Notes: generated by a model not told the origin, from the letters alone. 64,000 nt of DNA from Cryptomeria japonica (GCF_030272615.1 NC_081415.1:379217392-379281391), one strand, 5' to 3'; positions 21,387 to 34,396 are shown, numbered from the stretch's first letter. Made by a program: numbers and translations.

Positions 21387-24300
21387 AGATCATCTCTTGG
21401 AATATTCAAGGATTTAATAATCCTCACAAACATGATTTAATAAAAAGCATGATTAGAGACAAAAACCTAGATATTTTTTTTATTCAAGAAACCAAAATGT
21501 CAAAAGATAAGGTAGAGGGATTGAAAATGTTTAGTAATGGAGGAGTTAGCAGTGGTAGTTTAGAAGGTTCCTTGGGAGGTATTGTTACTTTCTAGAATAA
21601 AAATACTATAGAGGGAGAAGTGCTGATTTAGGACAACAATCTGGCTTGTATCAGATTTAAGCATTTGAAAGATAGAAATCATGGGTCTTAACTAATGTGT
21701 ATGCTCCTAACACTAAGACTGGCAAAAGTGATTTTTGGAAAAAATTAACCTTGTTAAGAAGTAGGTTTGCTAAAGATGGTTGGATGATTATGGGGGACTT
21801 AAATACCCCTTTGAAGGAAAATGAGAAAAAGGGAGGGAGCCAAACCAATCTGGACAGCAGATTGGATTTAATGGACTTTATGAATAATAATGCACTCCAT
21901 GACCTGGATTTGAAAGGAGTTAAATACACTCGGACTAATAGAAGGAGTGGTGAGGACTTAATTCAGGTCAGACTTGATAGAGCTCTTATCTCTATGGATT
22001 GGTTTAATCTTTACTTTTGTTCTTTATCTGCTCACATAAGGGCATGATCAGATCACTATCCTATATCCTTCATGGCTGATCCTAAGAATAGAAGAAAACA
22101 CTTCCCTTATAGATTTGAGATAATGTGGACTAAACACCTGGATATGGAAAGCAAAATCAAGGAATGGTGGCAGGTCAGAATTGAAGGTAATGCTATGTAT
22201 AAGGTGGTCAAAAAGTTGAAGTTTGTGAAAGAAAATGTTAAAAGGTGGAATAAGGAATGCTTCGGGAATATCTTTGCTTCAAAAGTAACTATTCTTTCTA
22301 AGCTTAAAGATATTCAGGATGAGATTTAGAATAATGGATATACTAATACTTCAAGAGAAGTTGAAGATGAAATTCTTATGAGATCATGATATAATTACAA
22401 AAGAAGAAAGTTTATGGAAACAAAGGTCTAGAAATATATGGTTGAAGGAAGGGGACATAAACACTAAATACTTTCATATGTCCACTTTAAAACATAAGGC
22501 CATCAATAGGATATCACATATTAAATTTAATGGTAGAAGTATTGAAGAGGAAGAATCTATGAGAAAGGTTGCCATGGAGTTCTTCTCCAACCTCCTTTCT
22601 AAGGACAGAATTTGGATTTGCAGTCTCAAAAGAACCTAATGGATTGTATTCCAACTATCCTGGAGGATGATCATAACTCTTACTTGATTGCTATCCCTTC
22701 CAATAATGAGATTTTGAAAGTTGTCAACTCCTTTGAAGGTAACAAGGTGCTAGGCTCGGATGGTTTTCCCATGTTCTTTTTTCCAATGTATTGGCATATT
22801 GTTGGAGATGATGTTTCCAGAGCTGTGAAAGAGCTCTTTGGTGCTAAAAGAATTTTGAAATAGATAAATGGTGGTTTTATTGCTCTTATCCCCAAAAATA
22901 TGGGAGCTGATTCCATGGATATTTTCAGACCCATAAGCCCATGCAACTCTCTATACAAGATTATCTCTAAGGTTTTGACCTCTAGAATCTTGAATTTGCT
23001 TCCTTCTATCATTTCTCCTCAGTAAAGTAGTTTTGTCCTTGGAAGACAAATCTTGGATTCGATAATTTTGGTCCATGAAAACATTTATTCTTTGTCTAGT
23101 GCTAAAAAAGAAGGCTTTCTTCTGAAGCTTGATTTATCCAAAGCCTACGATAGAGTGGATTGGGATTTAATGATGAAAGTTCTCTCGGCTTTTGGTTTTT
23201 TCTCTAGATGTATTAGTCTTGTTAGGTAATTAGTCTCTTCGGCTTCTTTTTTTGTCTTAATTAATGGGTCTCCTTCTCCTTTTTTCAAGTCCTCAAGGGG
23301 ACTCAGACAAGGAGATCCTTTATCTCCGGCTATTTTTATTATAATAGAGGAATGTCTGGGGAGATACATTGGAAAGCTGGTTGAGAAGGGGGAGTTTTGT
23401 GGATTGAAACCATCTTCAGCGGATCAAGTTTTCTCCCATCAGTAGTTTGTGGACGACTCTATAATTATGGGGAAGGCTTCAGTGCAGGATTCTAGGAGTT
23501 TAAAGAAAGCATTGGATAGTTATGGGTCAGCTACTGGGAAACTTATTAATTGGTCTAAAAGATTTGTTTATTTCAACAATACTATGGAGAGAAGAAAGAT
23601 AAAAATAAGCAATATTTTGGGGTGTCAACTAGGGAGTCATTTTGCTTCCTATTTGCGGCTCCCCTTATGCCAAGATCCTCCTGATACTTTCTGGGGAGCT
23701 TTGGTGGACAAATTCCACAAGAAGTTAGCTGGTTGGAAGGGTTCTCTCCTTAGCCAAGCTGGTAAGGTTCAACTATTGAAATCAACTCTTCAAAGTATTC
23801 CTCTTTATGCCACCAGTCTTTTCAGAATTCCTGCCAAGTATGTGGAGGCTATTGAAAAGATCCAAAGAAATTTTTTGTGGATAGGGGTTGAGGAGAAAAA
23901 GAGAATGAATCTAATTGTGTGGGACAAGGTTTGTAAGCCTACAAGAAAGGGAGGTCTGGGTCTAAGAAGAATAAGAGACATGAATGAATTCCTTATGGCC
24001 AAGCAGATTTGGAGAGGGTATAATAACTAGGGAGAATGGAAACTGATATGGGACAACAAGTACAAAAGGCATTATCCTACACTTTTAAGCTTCCTCAATG
24101 CATAAGATATCCCAATTAGATCCAATATCTAGAAAAATGTGTCTAAAACAAGAGATCTAATTGCCAAAGGTGTGAAATGGAAGATGGGAAAAGGGAACCT
24201 TATCAAATTATGGGAAGACTCCTGGTTGCTTGAGTCCCCTTTGAGTGAAAGTCCTGAGTGGAATAGATTTCAGAACCAGTGCAAGGAAAAATATGGATCT

Positions 24301-25544
24301 ATGGTGGGTGACTACTGGCAAGAAGGACAGTGGAAGGATTTATCTCAAGTGGATCCTTCCTTGGGAAGTTTGAACGATTCCATGGTGGTGGTGGAAGATG
24401 ATCAATTAATCTGGAAACTCACAGCAAATGGTAAATTCACTATGGCCTCTCTTTATTATCAATAGTTTTCTAAAATGGAGAGCCCTTGTTGGGCTAAGGC
24501 TTGGGTGAAAGGCCTAACCCCTAAAATTAATATTTTCTTCTGGATAGCCCTTCAAGATAAAATTCTAACTATTGATAACCTCAAAAAAAGAGGTATGTGC
24601 ATGCCTAGTGTTTGTTTTCTTTGTATGCAGAATGAGGAGACCATCAACCACCTTCTCTTTCATTGTTCCTTCTCTAATGTTGTCTGGGGAAGATGTCTGG
24701 ATGGAGTTTCCCAAAGTCAGTTCAAGAGGTTTTTAATTCTTGGTAGCACCCATCAAGGAATAAATCCACTATTTTGTTGTGGAAATTGGCTTTACCCCAT
24801 ATGTGTTAGGGTATATGGAAAGAGACAAATGAAAGAGTATTCAGAGAGAAGGTGTCTAAGAATAAAATTGTGTTTGAGAAAATAAAAAGAAGTATATTGG
24901 AAAATATGAATATCATAGGTGGTATTGATAAGCCTCAAGACAAGAATGATCAAATAATCTTCAAGAAGTGGAGATTAAAAGTTAGTGATCATGTTCAGAC
25001 CAATCCTAGAGAGGGTGTGATATGGGAATACCCTCCCAATGGCTAGATGAAAATCAACTTTGATGGAGCCTCAAAGGGTAATTCTGGTATTGCGGGATGT
25101 GGTGTGGTCCTAAGAGACGAATGGGGAAAATGCAAAATTATTAAATGCATACCTATAGGAAATTAGATAAATCATGTTGTTGAGGCTATGGCAGCTTATC
25201 ATGGGATGGTCCTAGCAAAGGAAGCTAACTGCACCAGAGTCTGGTGTGAAGGAGACTCATTGAATATAATCAACTATTTGAACAAGAAGTTCCTGCCATC
25301 ATGGTCAATAAACAATGCTACTAAAGGAGCTAAGAAAATAAGTGAGACATTTGAAATGTGTGTTTTTACACACATGTATAGGAAAGCAAACTCATGTGCT
25401 GACTGGTTCGCCAACCTGGCCTGTCAAACAGAGGAAATCATAACTATTAATGGTGAGAGCGAACTCGCATGTAAAGCAAAATCCTTGCTCAATCTAGACC
25501 GTATCCAGACGAGGCAACGTGGCACCATCAACCATAATTTCTAA
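21383..25544 (+). pseudogene. LINE ORF2: endonuclease, reverse transcriptase, RNase H
   Basis: Makes the nick and copies the element RNA at the target site. Visible in order: APE endonuclease with SWNIQGF, FIQETKM, MGDLNTPL and SDHYPI (21383-22070); reverse transcriptase with FVLGRQILDS, LKLDLSKAYDRVDW, GLRQGDPLSP and FVDD in place of the usual YADD/FADD (about 22440-23700); a zf-RVT domain with CFLCMQNEETINHLLFHC (24475-24740); and RNase H with INFDGASKGNSG and MYRKANSCADWFANLA (about 25050-25440). Start chosen at the ATG overlapping the ORF1 stop. It is broken by several stops and at least three frame changes (near 21600-21700, 22330-22610 and 24850), so it is not functional. Confidence 0.9.
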
Positions 25545-25712
25545 ATGCCTCTTCCACTTATTATGAAGCAAGTTTACAATAGAGGTGATGTGCATTTATT
25601 TAAGTGTCTTTTCATAATTGCTTGCACGGATTCAGGGCTATTTTTCAGGGCAACTACAGAAACCAAAGAAGAAGAATCAGAGCCGAGAGAAGGAAATTCA
25701 GGGATTGCGAAG

Positions 25713-27308
25713 GTAAAATGGGAGGGAATTAAAAAGGTTTGAACCTACCTCTTTCTTGGAATGGAGGAAGAATAGGGAAGTTTGGGAAATTCTTCAAGAG
25801 GGGGGTCTGAGTGTGTTTATGGAGAGGCTTAGTGGGAAATATCCTACGCTCACTAAACACTTTATCCAGAATTGGAAGAATGGCAATTTTTGGTGGGGAC
25901 CCAAATGATGATTGTGGATGAGGAGATTATTGTTGAAGCCATGGGGATGATGACAGAGGGTATGAAATTTGATAGAGATCGTAGCATCTCTGATAAGGCA
26001 TTGGACAAATTTCCTATCACGGAAGGTGAGAAGAAGAAAATGGTGAAGGTCGACAACTCCTATCACTCCCCAAAACATATATGCAGGCCATGGAGGTTCA
26101 TTTTATTTGCTACAATTACCTATATAACTTTGGATGGCAGGTTCACGAGAGCTTATAGACACCACTTTGTTTTGCTCAACCATTTTTTCCATGGGGAAAA
26201 GGTGAGATTGCCATATTATCTTGCATGTTCCATGGACCATACTATCAAAGAGATATAGAAAGATCCCAAGGGTGACCATGCTCTTCACCAGGGTCTTATG
26301 GCTCTTGTTTATAAAGTGTTGAAAGGTAAATGGATTGAAAAACCTATTAAAGGTAAAAATGCAAGAGATGAGGACACAGAGAGTGAGGTTAGTGGTTTTA
26401 ACTTCAACTCAGAGACTGAAGGCAATTCAGAGGAGCCAAGTAAAAAGGGGAGGAACAAGGCTAAGAGGAAAAGGATTGTGGTGGATTCAGATATTTCAGA
26501 GTCTGAGGTCGAGTCCTTCAAAGGTAAATTCATCAAAAATAAGAAAGGGAAAGGCACTGGAAAGTAAACTCGAAGGAAGAAGAACATCAACAAGCGAGGG
26601 AACAAAGATATTAATCAAAATTTGATTAATTCAGATGAAGAGGCAGAGGAGAATAAAAATGATGATGGGAAGGATAAGGCGAGGGAAGAGATGTCGGTTG
26701 TGGGCAACAATGAGGATTTGAACACTCAAGGTTTGCAGAAAGAGGATCAAGAGGAAAAAAAGGGTAAATCTAAGGATTGTTTTCGAAAAAATGAGAGTAT
26801 TAAGGGTTTTTGTGATATCATCAACACAATGGTGAAAGACATTGGCAGCCTGAAGAAAGATATGAATGTTGTCAAAAGAGCAACGATAGGCGAAAAACCC
26901 CTAACTGAAAATGTTAAAGAGTTGGTGGTGGAAATTAATAGTGTTGAAGCCATTGAAAGCATGGTGAGTAAAATTATTGCAACTACAAATAAGGTTAAGG
27001 AGATGGTAGAAAATAAGGAGGTGAAAGGGATGGAAATTGCTATGAACAATCTGGGAAGCAAAATTGACAGGATGGAACTCACTGTAAAGAAGATAGCTGA
27101 ACAGAACTTCCAGATTCTCAAAGCCTCGGTGGACAAAATGAACATTTTGATTAACAGATTTGACAACATCAAAGAGAAAGAAGGTGACAAGGATCAGCTG
27201 GACAAAAAAGGTCACGAGAAGAGGACCAGAGCCAATACCAGGAATAAGGGTGACATCAAAGGTCAAGAACTGGATGATTTAAAGACCTCTGCAAACAACA
27301 TTAAATAG
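25713..27308 (+). pseudogene. LINE ORF3, uncharacterised
   Basis: Lies between the RNase H end and the 3' duplication, so it moves with the LINE. The N-terminal part is read in one frame to about 25905 (FEPTSFLEWRKN, LTKHFIQNWKNGNFWWGP). It then shifts to another frame (VEAMGMMTEG, PWRFILFATITYITLDGRFT, YRHHFVLLNHFFHGEKV), followed by an acidic, lysine-rich stretch and a probably coiled-coil C-terminus (26870-27180). Stops at about 26257 and 26565 and the frame change break it. The first 150-200 residues resemble a domain I associate with uncharacterised plant retroelement proteins, and loosely resemble the long ORF at 35867. No enzymatic motif was seen. Confidence 0.55.
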
Positions 27309-27579
27309 ATGGTGGTCCACGCTGAAGATATCATGAAAAATATCTAGCTATCTTGGTCTCGGTCTTTGTCTTCGTGCTGTCTTTTTGCTTTCCTTTCGCT
27401 GTCTTTTTTAGGTTCTTCATGTTATGTGTGTTGAGATCCCTTTTTGTTCGGATGGGATCAATTTTTGTTTCTGAAGTGAGAGGCACAATTTTTTCTAGTT
27501 CTTTGGCTCTCCTGCCATGTAAAAGGTTCGGGTTCCTTTCAAAAACCTATTTTTACTTAATCAAAACAATACACAAGTC

Positions 27580-30167
27580 ACAAAGTAACTTTAGCTATTG
27601 AAATATAATAATAGTCACTCATTCAAAGTACTATCAAATCAGAGCCGAGTCATGAAAAAAAAATGATGGAAATACAAAGTAATAACAGTCATCAATAAAT
27701 GTAGTCCTTAAGCCATTAAAGACAGTAAGAAGCTCGTGGATAGCCCTGATTTTCAGTCATAATATAAATAAGCCATAGAAATTATATGGAAGGTTGAAGC
27801 CATAAGTGCTTGAAGCACTCTCACGATAAAAAATACAAAGAACAGTAATATGCTCCAGCTTATGAAAGATCATAATAGTGATAAGAAGATACCAAGTATA
27901 CATTGACATTTCAAAGGAATCTAATGCATTACTACACAGTAGCAGCAAATGTGAAAGAATATACAATAAGAACATGGATTAAAGAATAAAAAATGATGGT
28001 GAAATCAGATGTAGAAGGTGGCCAAAGGATTTATAGGAGAGGTATCCATGCCAGCTAAAGGAGCCAAATAGAGTTGTAGCAGTCTTTGATGCTAGCAAAA
28101 AGCCCTAATATTCATGGTCTTCTAACAACAATAAGGACAACAAAACACCCTTTGCGCATGAATATGTTATCTAATAACAATGTTTAGGGTTTTTAACACA
28201 CATCCATTCTTAATAACCATTCTACAATTTGAGTGATGATAGTGAAGACAAATACACACAAAAGTCTCCATAAGCAGAAATAACGATAAAAGAAAACATT
28301 CTTGGTGATACATCATAAAGTGCAGATCACTCAAAGAAGTAAGGGCCCTGAGTCTGCCATTTTTCATTTTAAAATACATTGATCTCAAATTTCAAGAGAA
28401 AGATATGCAATAACAGTGAAATATCAATAAAGCATTGCATGTATAGATGAAACCCTAACACATGCATGAGAGACAAGCAAAACTTTGGCAATAATTTCTC
28501 TTTTCAAGTCATAAATGGCATAAATAGAGGGAGAGTTGAAACATACCATACATAATCCAATTGTAGAGCTCTTGTTCAAGCCCATTTCGAAGTCCAAATA
28601 CTAGGTTGCATGGCGGCAGAGAGTGTCTTCTTCAAGAAGACAAAGTGAAAAAATGATGAGAAGAATGCTTTTTAGGGTTCTTTTTCTTTTCATTCCCTAA
28701 CTTGAGTTTCAAAGGGAACTCCATTTCTTTTTATTTATTATCTTTATGAATCATGCACCGGAGGTCATTCATGTCATGAAAACTAGGCTTTTGTAATAAG
28801 CCCATGTATATGAGCTAGGACTAGAAAGCCCTTTCTTTATCTTGCTTCCACATGTTTAATAGTTAATATATTTTAATTAAGATTTTTTGAAATGAAATAT
28901 TAATTAAAAATATATTAACTTATAAAAGAGTTAAGTTATCTTTATAATTAATATAATTTTATTAAGATTAAATTCTAAAAAAATCTTATTAAAAATATTT
29001 AATTATAAAAAAGACAAATAAAAAGGGAAAATAAATAATCTTTTAGCATTTTATTAATAGAACAAAATTATTTGTTTTCATTAAATTTTAAGACACGATT
29101 ATGTAAAATAATGAAGGGAAATATAGTGACCTTCATGTAGACTTTCAAAGGGGGAGGTTCTTTTTCTTTTCAGAGGTTATATTTGGCAATGTACAACATG
29201 CAGATTTTCAAAGATGGAGATTCTTTTTCAGTGGCTATTTTGGGCTTCTCATGTAGCAGTTTGAGTGTCACTTTGATGTAGTTTGATTTGGAGAGCTATT
29301 TCTAGCAGCAGGAGCTATTTTTGATAGAGTTTCACATGTGTTTTGCACACTATTTTGGGCAATTTCACCCAAGGGTTTTCTCATGCAGATTTTCAATTTG
29401 GGACTTAGCTATCTTTAGCTCTCTATCTTTAGGAGCTTGTCTACTATATGTTCTCCTTCTCTCTTCATTATTTCTAGAAATTCTCTCTTTCCTTAGCATG
29501 ATTGTGGACTTTTTTAGGCCCTTTCATGCTCAAGGACAATATTGTAGCTCACATATTTTGAGTTTTGTAACAACAACAACTCCTTCACTTTTCAATAAAA
29601 TAGCAGCAAATTCCTTCTTTATACTTCTTGTGTTATTTGATGAATGAATGATCTGATGAATTTTAATTTTTTTATTTCCTCTAATTTGTCTCATTCAGTC
29701 AACATTTGGTGTAGGTAGATACATGTCGGGTGTAGGCTTTAGATTGTGTTAATTGAATTTGATAGCTTGTAGCTATGAAAAACTATTGTTTTCCTCCAAG
29801 CAGACGTTAAATTCAACCCTTTCTAGGAAATATTTATGTATCTGATTGTTCAGTTAAGTTGTGAAACATTCAAAGCTACTAATTGAAGGATTTTGTGAGT
29901 TAAGTAGGTTGCAAGTCCCAGGTTGAATATTTGGTGCATCACCTCATAGGATAGGTTCAATTTCAATATTCCTTCTATCCTTTTTCTTGACATAAAGTTA
30001 TTTGTAGGAGATTCATCATATACGAAGCCATCCTATAATCTAGAGGTCTACTTTCATGATAGGCATACCCATAGGCCTGAAAGTATTCCCATCTTTTACA
30101 ATATTGTTGGGTTTCATCCTTATCCATCATGGGTGCAATCCTTCGTGACAACAATTTCAAGGTTATC
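27580..30167. other. Intergenic DNA after the LINE, with a possible old LTR
   Basis: No supported gene. From about 28793 (tgtaataagccc) to about 29703 (gtcaaca followed by tttggtg) there is a region with an internal caataaaa motif that could be a decayed LTR. No second copy was found, so this is only a suggestion. Confidence 0.3.
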
Positions 30168-30440
30168 GATGCTTGGAGTCTTTAGGTCCCGATGAGTCGA
30201 TAAGAGCATCTAAAATGAAGTTGCGGCGATGGATTTAGATTGTTTCCAAATCCGGACAAGAACTTGACAAGACCTGTGAGATGTCAAAGGAAAACTCCAA
30301 AAACATGAGATGAAGGACAAAAATGACCAAGTATGAATGAGTTGTAGTTTGGGTCTCAAGACCCAAATTACAAGTGCAAGGAGGATTATCATGCAATTGG
30401 GTCTTGAAGGCTCGACTACAAGTTGTGAAGGGTGCATGTT
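30168..30440 (+). repeat. Palindrome-array repeat, copy 2 (truncated)
   Basis: Matches 12694-12965 in the same orientation. It contains a nearly perfect 32-base palindrome at 30342-30373 (ttgtagttt, gggtctcaagaccc, aaattacaa) and a second unit to about 30430. It breaks off at gggtgcatg, where copy 1 continues. Confidence 0.8.
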
Positions 30441-32626
30441 GTTGGTTCCCAAATCAACATATCCCCAAACCCTAAGGATTAACCATTTTTTTATCAACGG
30501 GTTCAACGTTGGATTTGAAGTGATTCAGTCACAAGATTGAAATCTCTTTCACTTTTGGGTTTGCAAAATGAAGGTGGGTCTCCCTAAACAATGTCTTAAT
30601 AACTTATTTCACTTCATTCTTGGACATTACAAACTATAGTAGATATCCTGATGAAAATATACCAAGGAAAGTGTATAAACTTCAGATTTGACTACAATCC
30701 TGGCTTCTTAACATTCACTCAGCCATTGGGACTGATTTTATACACTAAAACACTAGTCCTACAAATAGAAATAAAATGATATATTGAGAACATTTGTGAT
30801 TCTGAAAACTAGATGTAAACTCCATCACCAGTGCCTTCTTTAGGGAAACATAATCAACCTACAACAAGCATATATTTTACCCAAATAGCTTGAAACTTAA
30901 CTAGTGAGTTCATAACACTAATACATTACATTAATGTTTTCCAATTCTGACTATATTGTAGACATTCTTGATAATCCTTCATGCACACAACACCATTTCT
31001 TTGTCATGTCAAAAGCAATTTAATCTCTTCCTTGAAGAGAAGCAAAAAACAAGACAACACCAGAACTTGTTGGGACAAAATAAAGGATCCTTGATCATTC
31101 ATTTCATAAAATAGTGATAATACATAAAGGAGACAACTATAGAAAACTCATAAAACTTGCTTGTTCTGGTTAAAAACTATTCAAAATAGTGAAACAACTA
31201 ACTTTATTTTAACTTGGACTGTACATGGAAGCCTTGCTTCTAGAAAATTACTCATAATTTTTTTATCATGATCCTCTAAAAGTGAGGAGAAGAGAAAACA
31301 AAAAAGACAAGGAGAAAACCCTAAAGAAACCCTAAAATGAATCTAGAATTGACACATGACTCCCTCCTTGTTGATTTTAAAATTTTAAATCTTTTTCTTC
31401 TTCAATCCGCCTTTAATATGCATTTTCCATCTACTTGTGACAACTAGAAAATCTAGAAAAAGTCCCCACACTTACACACTTCTTCCATGCTTGCACATAA
31501 AAAAAAACTGCTCCATTTCAGCTCACACATTTGTTATGATAGATAAACTTGTCATTTTTTGAACATTTCTTTTTGTATTTGTCTAAAAATTTCTTTTATG
31601 TCAATCTTCTTCTCTGCCCATAGCCCAGTTTTTGTCTTTGACTGAAAATAGAAAATCTCACCTTCTTTTGATGGTGTTTACCATGTCCCTTTCCAGTTGA
31701 AGTTCATTTTCTCTTTATATTCACCCTCACCTCAAGTGAAAGCATTTCAATTGCAATGAAACACCTTTGTCAGAAAATAATAGTCTTCTATCTAGTACTT
31801 TAAGTAAAATCATTTTATCTATCTCCATTTATCAAATATCCTTGACAAAGATATTTTGTTGAGTGAAAATTGCATTTCACTTCTTCTCACTTGGTTGAAA
31901 ATAACCATCCCATCATTGCACTTTTAATCTCTTTGACTGGACCTTTCCTCCAACTTACCCTTTTCACTTTAGAGGTGAAAATAATTACCTATTTGTAAGA
32001 AATATTTTACAAAAGTGAATACAAACCAGGTTGTTATCATGCCTAAACCATATTCAATGTCTTTGATGCACCTTTGTATGAAAATTCACCATACGTTTGA
32101 GTGACAAGAAGATTCACACAATCGCACTCTATTGTTACAAAACTTCATCATTGGCAAACAATAATCACACATGATGGAGCACATGCATTTAGGTTATAAT
32201 ATCCCTCAATAGATTATCCATATCATGCCAAATTTGTGAGAAATTATCCCAAAATAAAATGACCTATAGAATGCCAATGCTCCAATATCTATTGACAAAG
32301 TTGCTTTGATGAGTTTTCATAGCTCGTTCCAAGGCTTATATCCATCTTAGCCTCTTTATGTAATTGTTGTTACTCTTATATTCACTATCCTCTATGAACA
32401 TGCGGGTTGTGGGCAAGCTTCCCTCAATATCATACCTCCAATTCTCCTGTAGTAGTCACGTAATCCACTGCTCAGAGGTGAAGAAGTTGAGAAAATACAA
32501 CTTCAGAGATCCCAAGAACACCTGCATGCAAACACCTATCACAAGAGAAGAATGGAGGCACATAAAGCAAAAAAACATAAATGCTCTGAAGAAGAAGATT
32601 ATCATTTAGAAAGGGAATCAATTAAA
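30441..32626. other. Intergenic DNA, no supported gene
   Basis: AT-rich; no ORF resembles a known family and no clear repeat was recognised by eye. Confidence 0.4.
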
Positions 32627-32847
32627 TGAATAAGTACAATACAATCCTTATAAAAGGATAATAGCAACCCTAAAGGTGTGCAACCCTAAATATGTGCAAC
32701 CCTAAAGGGATAATGTGTATTTAATAATTAGAATAATTATTAAATACCTACAATATTTATTAAATGCCCAAGTTTAGCTTAAGCGTGGAGTTTAATAGAC
32801 TAATAATTAAATAAATAATTAGTAGCTAATACAAGATAACTCTAACA
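32627..32847 (-). mobile_element. Short 3' LTR of a truncated element
   Basis: On the minus strand it starts TGTTAGAGTTATC and ends TTATTCA (221 bp). It is preceded by the purine run AAGGGGGGG (32848-32856), as expected for a polypurine tract beside a 3' LTR. Short LTRs of this kind occur in Copia lineages. The element would extend rightward through 33614 and, past the later insertion, beyond 40085. Its 5' LTR was not found. Confidence 0.45.
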
Positions 32848-32856
32848 CCCCCCCTT

Positions 32857-33614
32857 AAGATGAACTTAGGGAGTAGCTAAAAAACTAAATGCATGAAGCA
32901 AAAAATGCAACTACATGATGAAGGCAAAATTTTGGTCCCAACAACAAGGCTTGAGGAGGTACCCAATCACAACCAAATCTCTATGAAATGGAGAAATAGA
33001 GAAAACCACATGGGAAAAAAACTCTACTCCAAAAAGAGATGGAAAAGAAAGAAGAACACCACTATAGTAGGAAATAGCTACAAACACTATTGAAGAGTAA
33101 CTGCTGATTTGAAGAACCTCCATTGAAATAAAACATGACCAGGTAGAGAAGACTGTAATCTACATGAGCTCCCTCAAATGACACTACTCGAATCAGATGG
33201 CAAACAAAGGCAAACAACTGAAATCAGAGATATAGATGGCATGAGAAACCAAAGCCTGAAGAGATGATCAATCGAACCAAGGAAGCATTAGAACCAACAT
33301 GACAAACCTCCCCATAATGTTGAAAAGGGAGAGGGATAGGTACACTGAAAAGAATGGCCAACAAGAACTATATGACAATGAACCAGGAACATCGAAGGTA
33401 TAGAGAAAGTACATAGTGTCGTGGAAGGAACACTCACTTGACACACATCATGAGGCGAATGTCATGGAAAGAACACTCACATGACAAAGGTAGATGGAAA
33501 ACAAAGGCAAACATCAACCCCCCCATGACACTTTATAAGTAGTGCATTTACAATAAGGCACAATATGTGCAAGATCCCAAGTATACAATGCATGGTGGCA
33601 CTTTATCTCAGTGT
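32857..33614 (-). other. Probable internal region of the short-LTR element
   Basis: No coding domain recognised. Includes two copies of gaacactcac(a/t)tgaca (near 33429 and 33473) and two of acaaaggcaaac (near 33205 and 33501). Confidence 0.3.
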
Positions 33615-33619
33615 GTTTG

Positions 33620-34382
33620 TGCTGGCATTCTACACTCTTATGAGAATAGTTGATGTTGTCATTTATGGCAACCAACTAACAATCATCTGGAAACCAACTG
33701 GCAGTTACCGACACCGATAGGCACTTCACCGACATCGGCAATAATGCATACCGACACTCAGGCCGACATGGAATAAACTTTTATTTATTGTTTTGTAATG
33801 TAATTTTATTTTGTAAAGTTGACATGGTACATTGTAATAGACTCATATATGTATGAGATCTTTTAGGCCATTTTTGGAAGGTAGATAAATGAGAAGTATA
33901 ATGCAATTTTGTTAAAGGTGATATAATTGACAACGAAGGTTTTGGATATTGACTAAGCTTAAACCGGTACTAAACCTGACATGAGAGATGTTGTTTTGAA
34001 GCAGTACATTGTATTGGATTTTGATAATCCATTTTGTAGTTAGTCTGATTCTTTATTGAGTAGTGTACTCTAGGCAGTTGGCCTCCCTGCATGTGTAGGC
34101 CCCTCATTGTAAGTAGTATTTATTCATTGGCCAATGAGTAAATATTGTGGGTCACAAATCCCACCGGGTTTTTCCCACACCGGGTTTCCTCGTTAATATC
34201 TTTGTGTTGTGGTGTGTTTCCTATGTTGTCTCTGTTATTCTTATTTGTTGCATTAATTCTTATTTATCGGTACACTGTTTTGGGATGCAAAGATTTAAAT
34301 AAGTATAAATATTCTATTAACCGGTTAGACATTGATTCAGCCCCCCCTCTCAGTGTCTTTGGGTTTGTCATTGATTCTAATA
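33620..34382 (+). repeat. 5' LTR of the Sirevirus-like element
   Basis: Starts tgctggcattctac and contains aaccggttagac and the cccctctcagtgtc motif near its end. Partner of 39295-40079. Confidence 0.85.
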
Positions 34383-34384
34383 AT

Positions 34385-34396
34385 TGGTATCAGAGC
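34385..34396 (+). other. Primer binding site, initiator tRNA-Met type
   Basis: TGGTATCAGAGC two bases after the 5' LTR. Confidence 0.85.

Larger units (their letters stand above)
19387..27564 (+). mobile_element. LINE (L1-type, with RNase H) with a downstream third ORF
   Basis: A 15-base sequence aacaat(g/a)cacaagtc lies at 19372-19386 and again at 27565-27579, with one mismatch, giving a long LINE-type target duplication. Between the copies lie ORF1 (DUF4283-like plus zinc knuckle), ORF2 (APE endonuclease, reverse transcriptase, zf-RVT and RNase H) and ORF3. All are on the plus strand and all are broken by stops and frameshifts. ORF3 is unusual for plant L1 elements. The element is about 8.2 kb. 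Confidence 0.85.

Noticed and set aside
25545-25742. ORF starting immediately after the ORF2 stop, as a true start for ORF3
   Set aside because: The recognisable ORF3 sequence begins in a different frame after about 25713, so this short frame is more likely spacer.
29975-30160. Minus-strand ORF of 61 codons
   Set aside because: No resemblance to a known family and no supporting neighbour.
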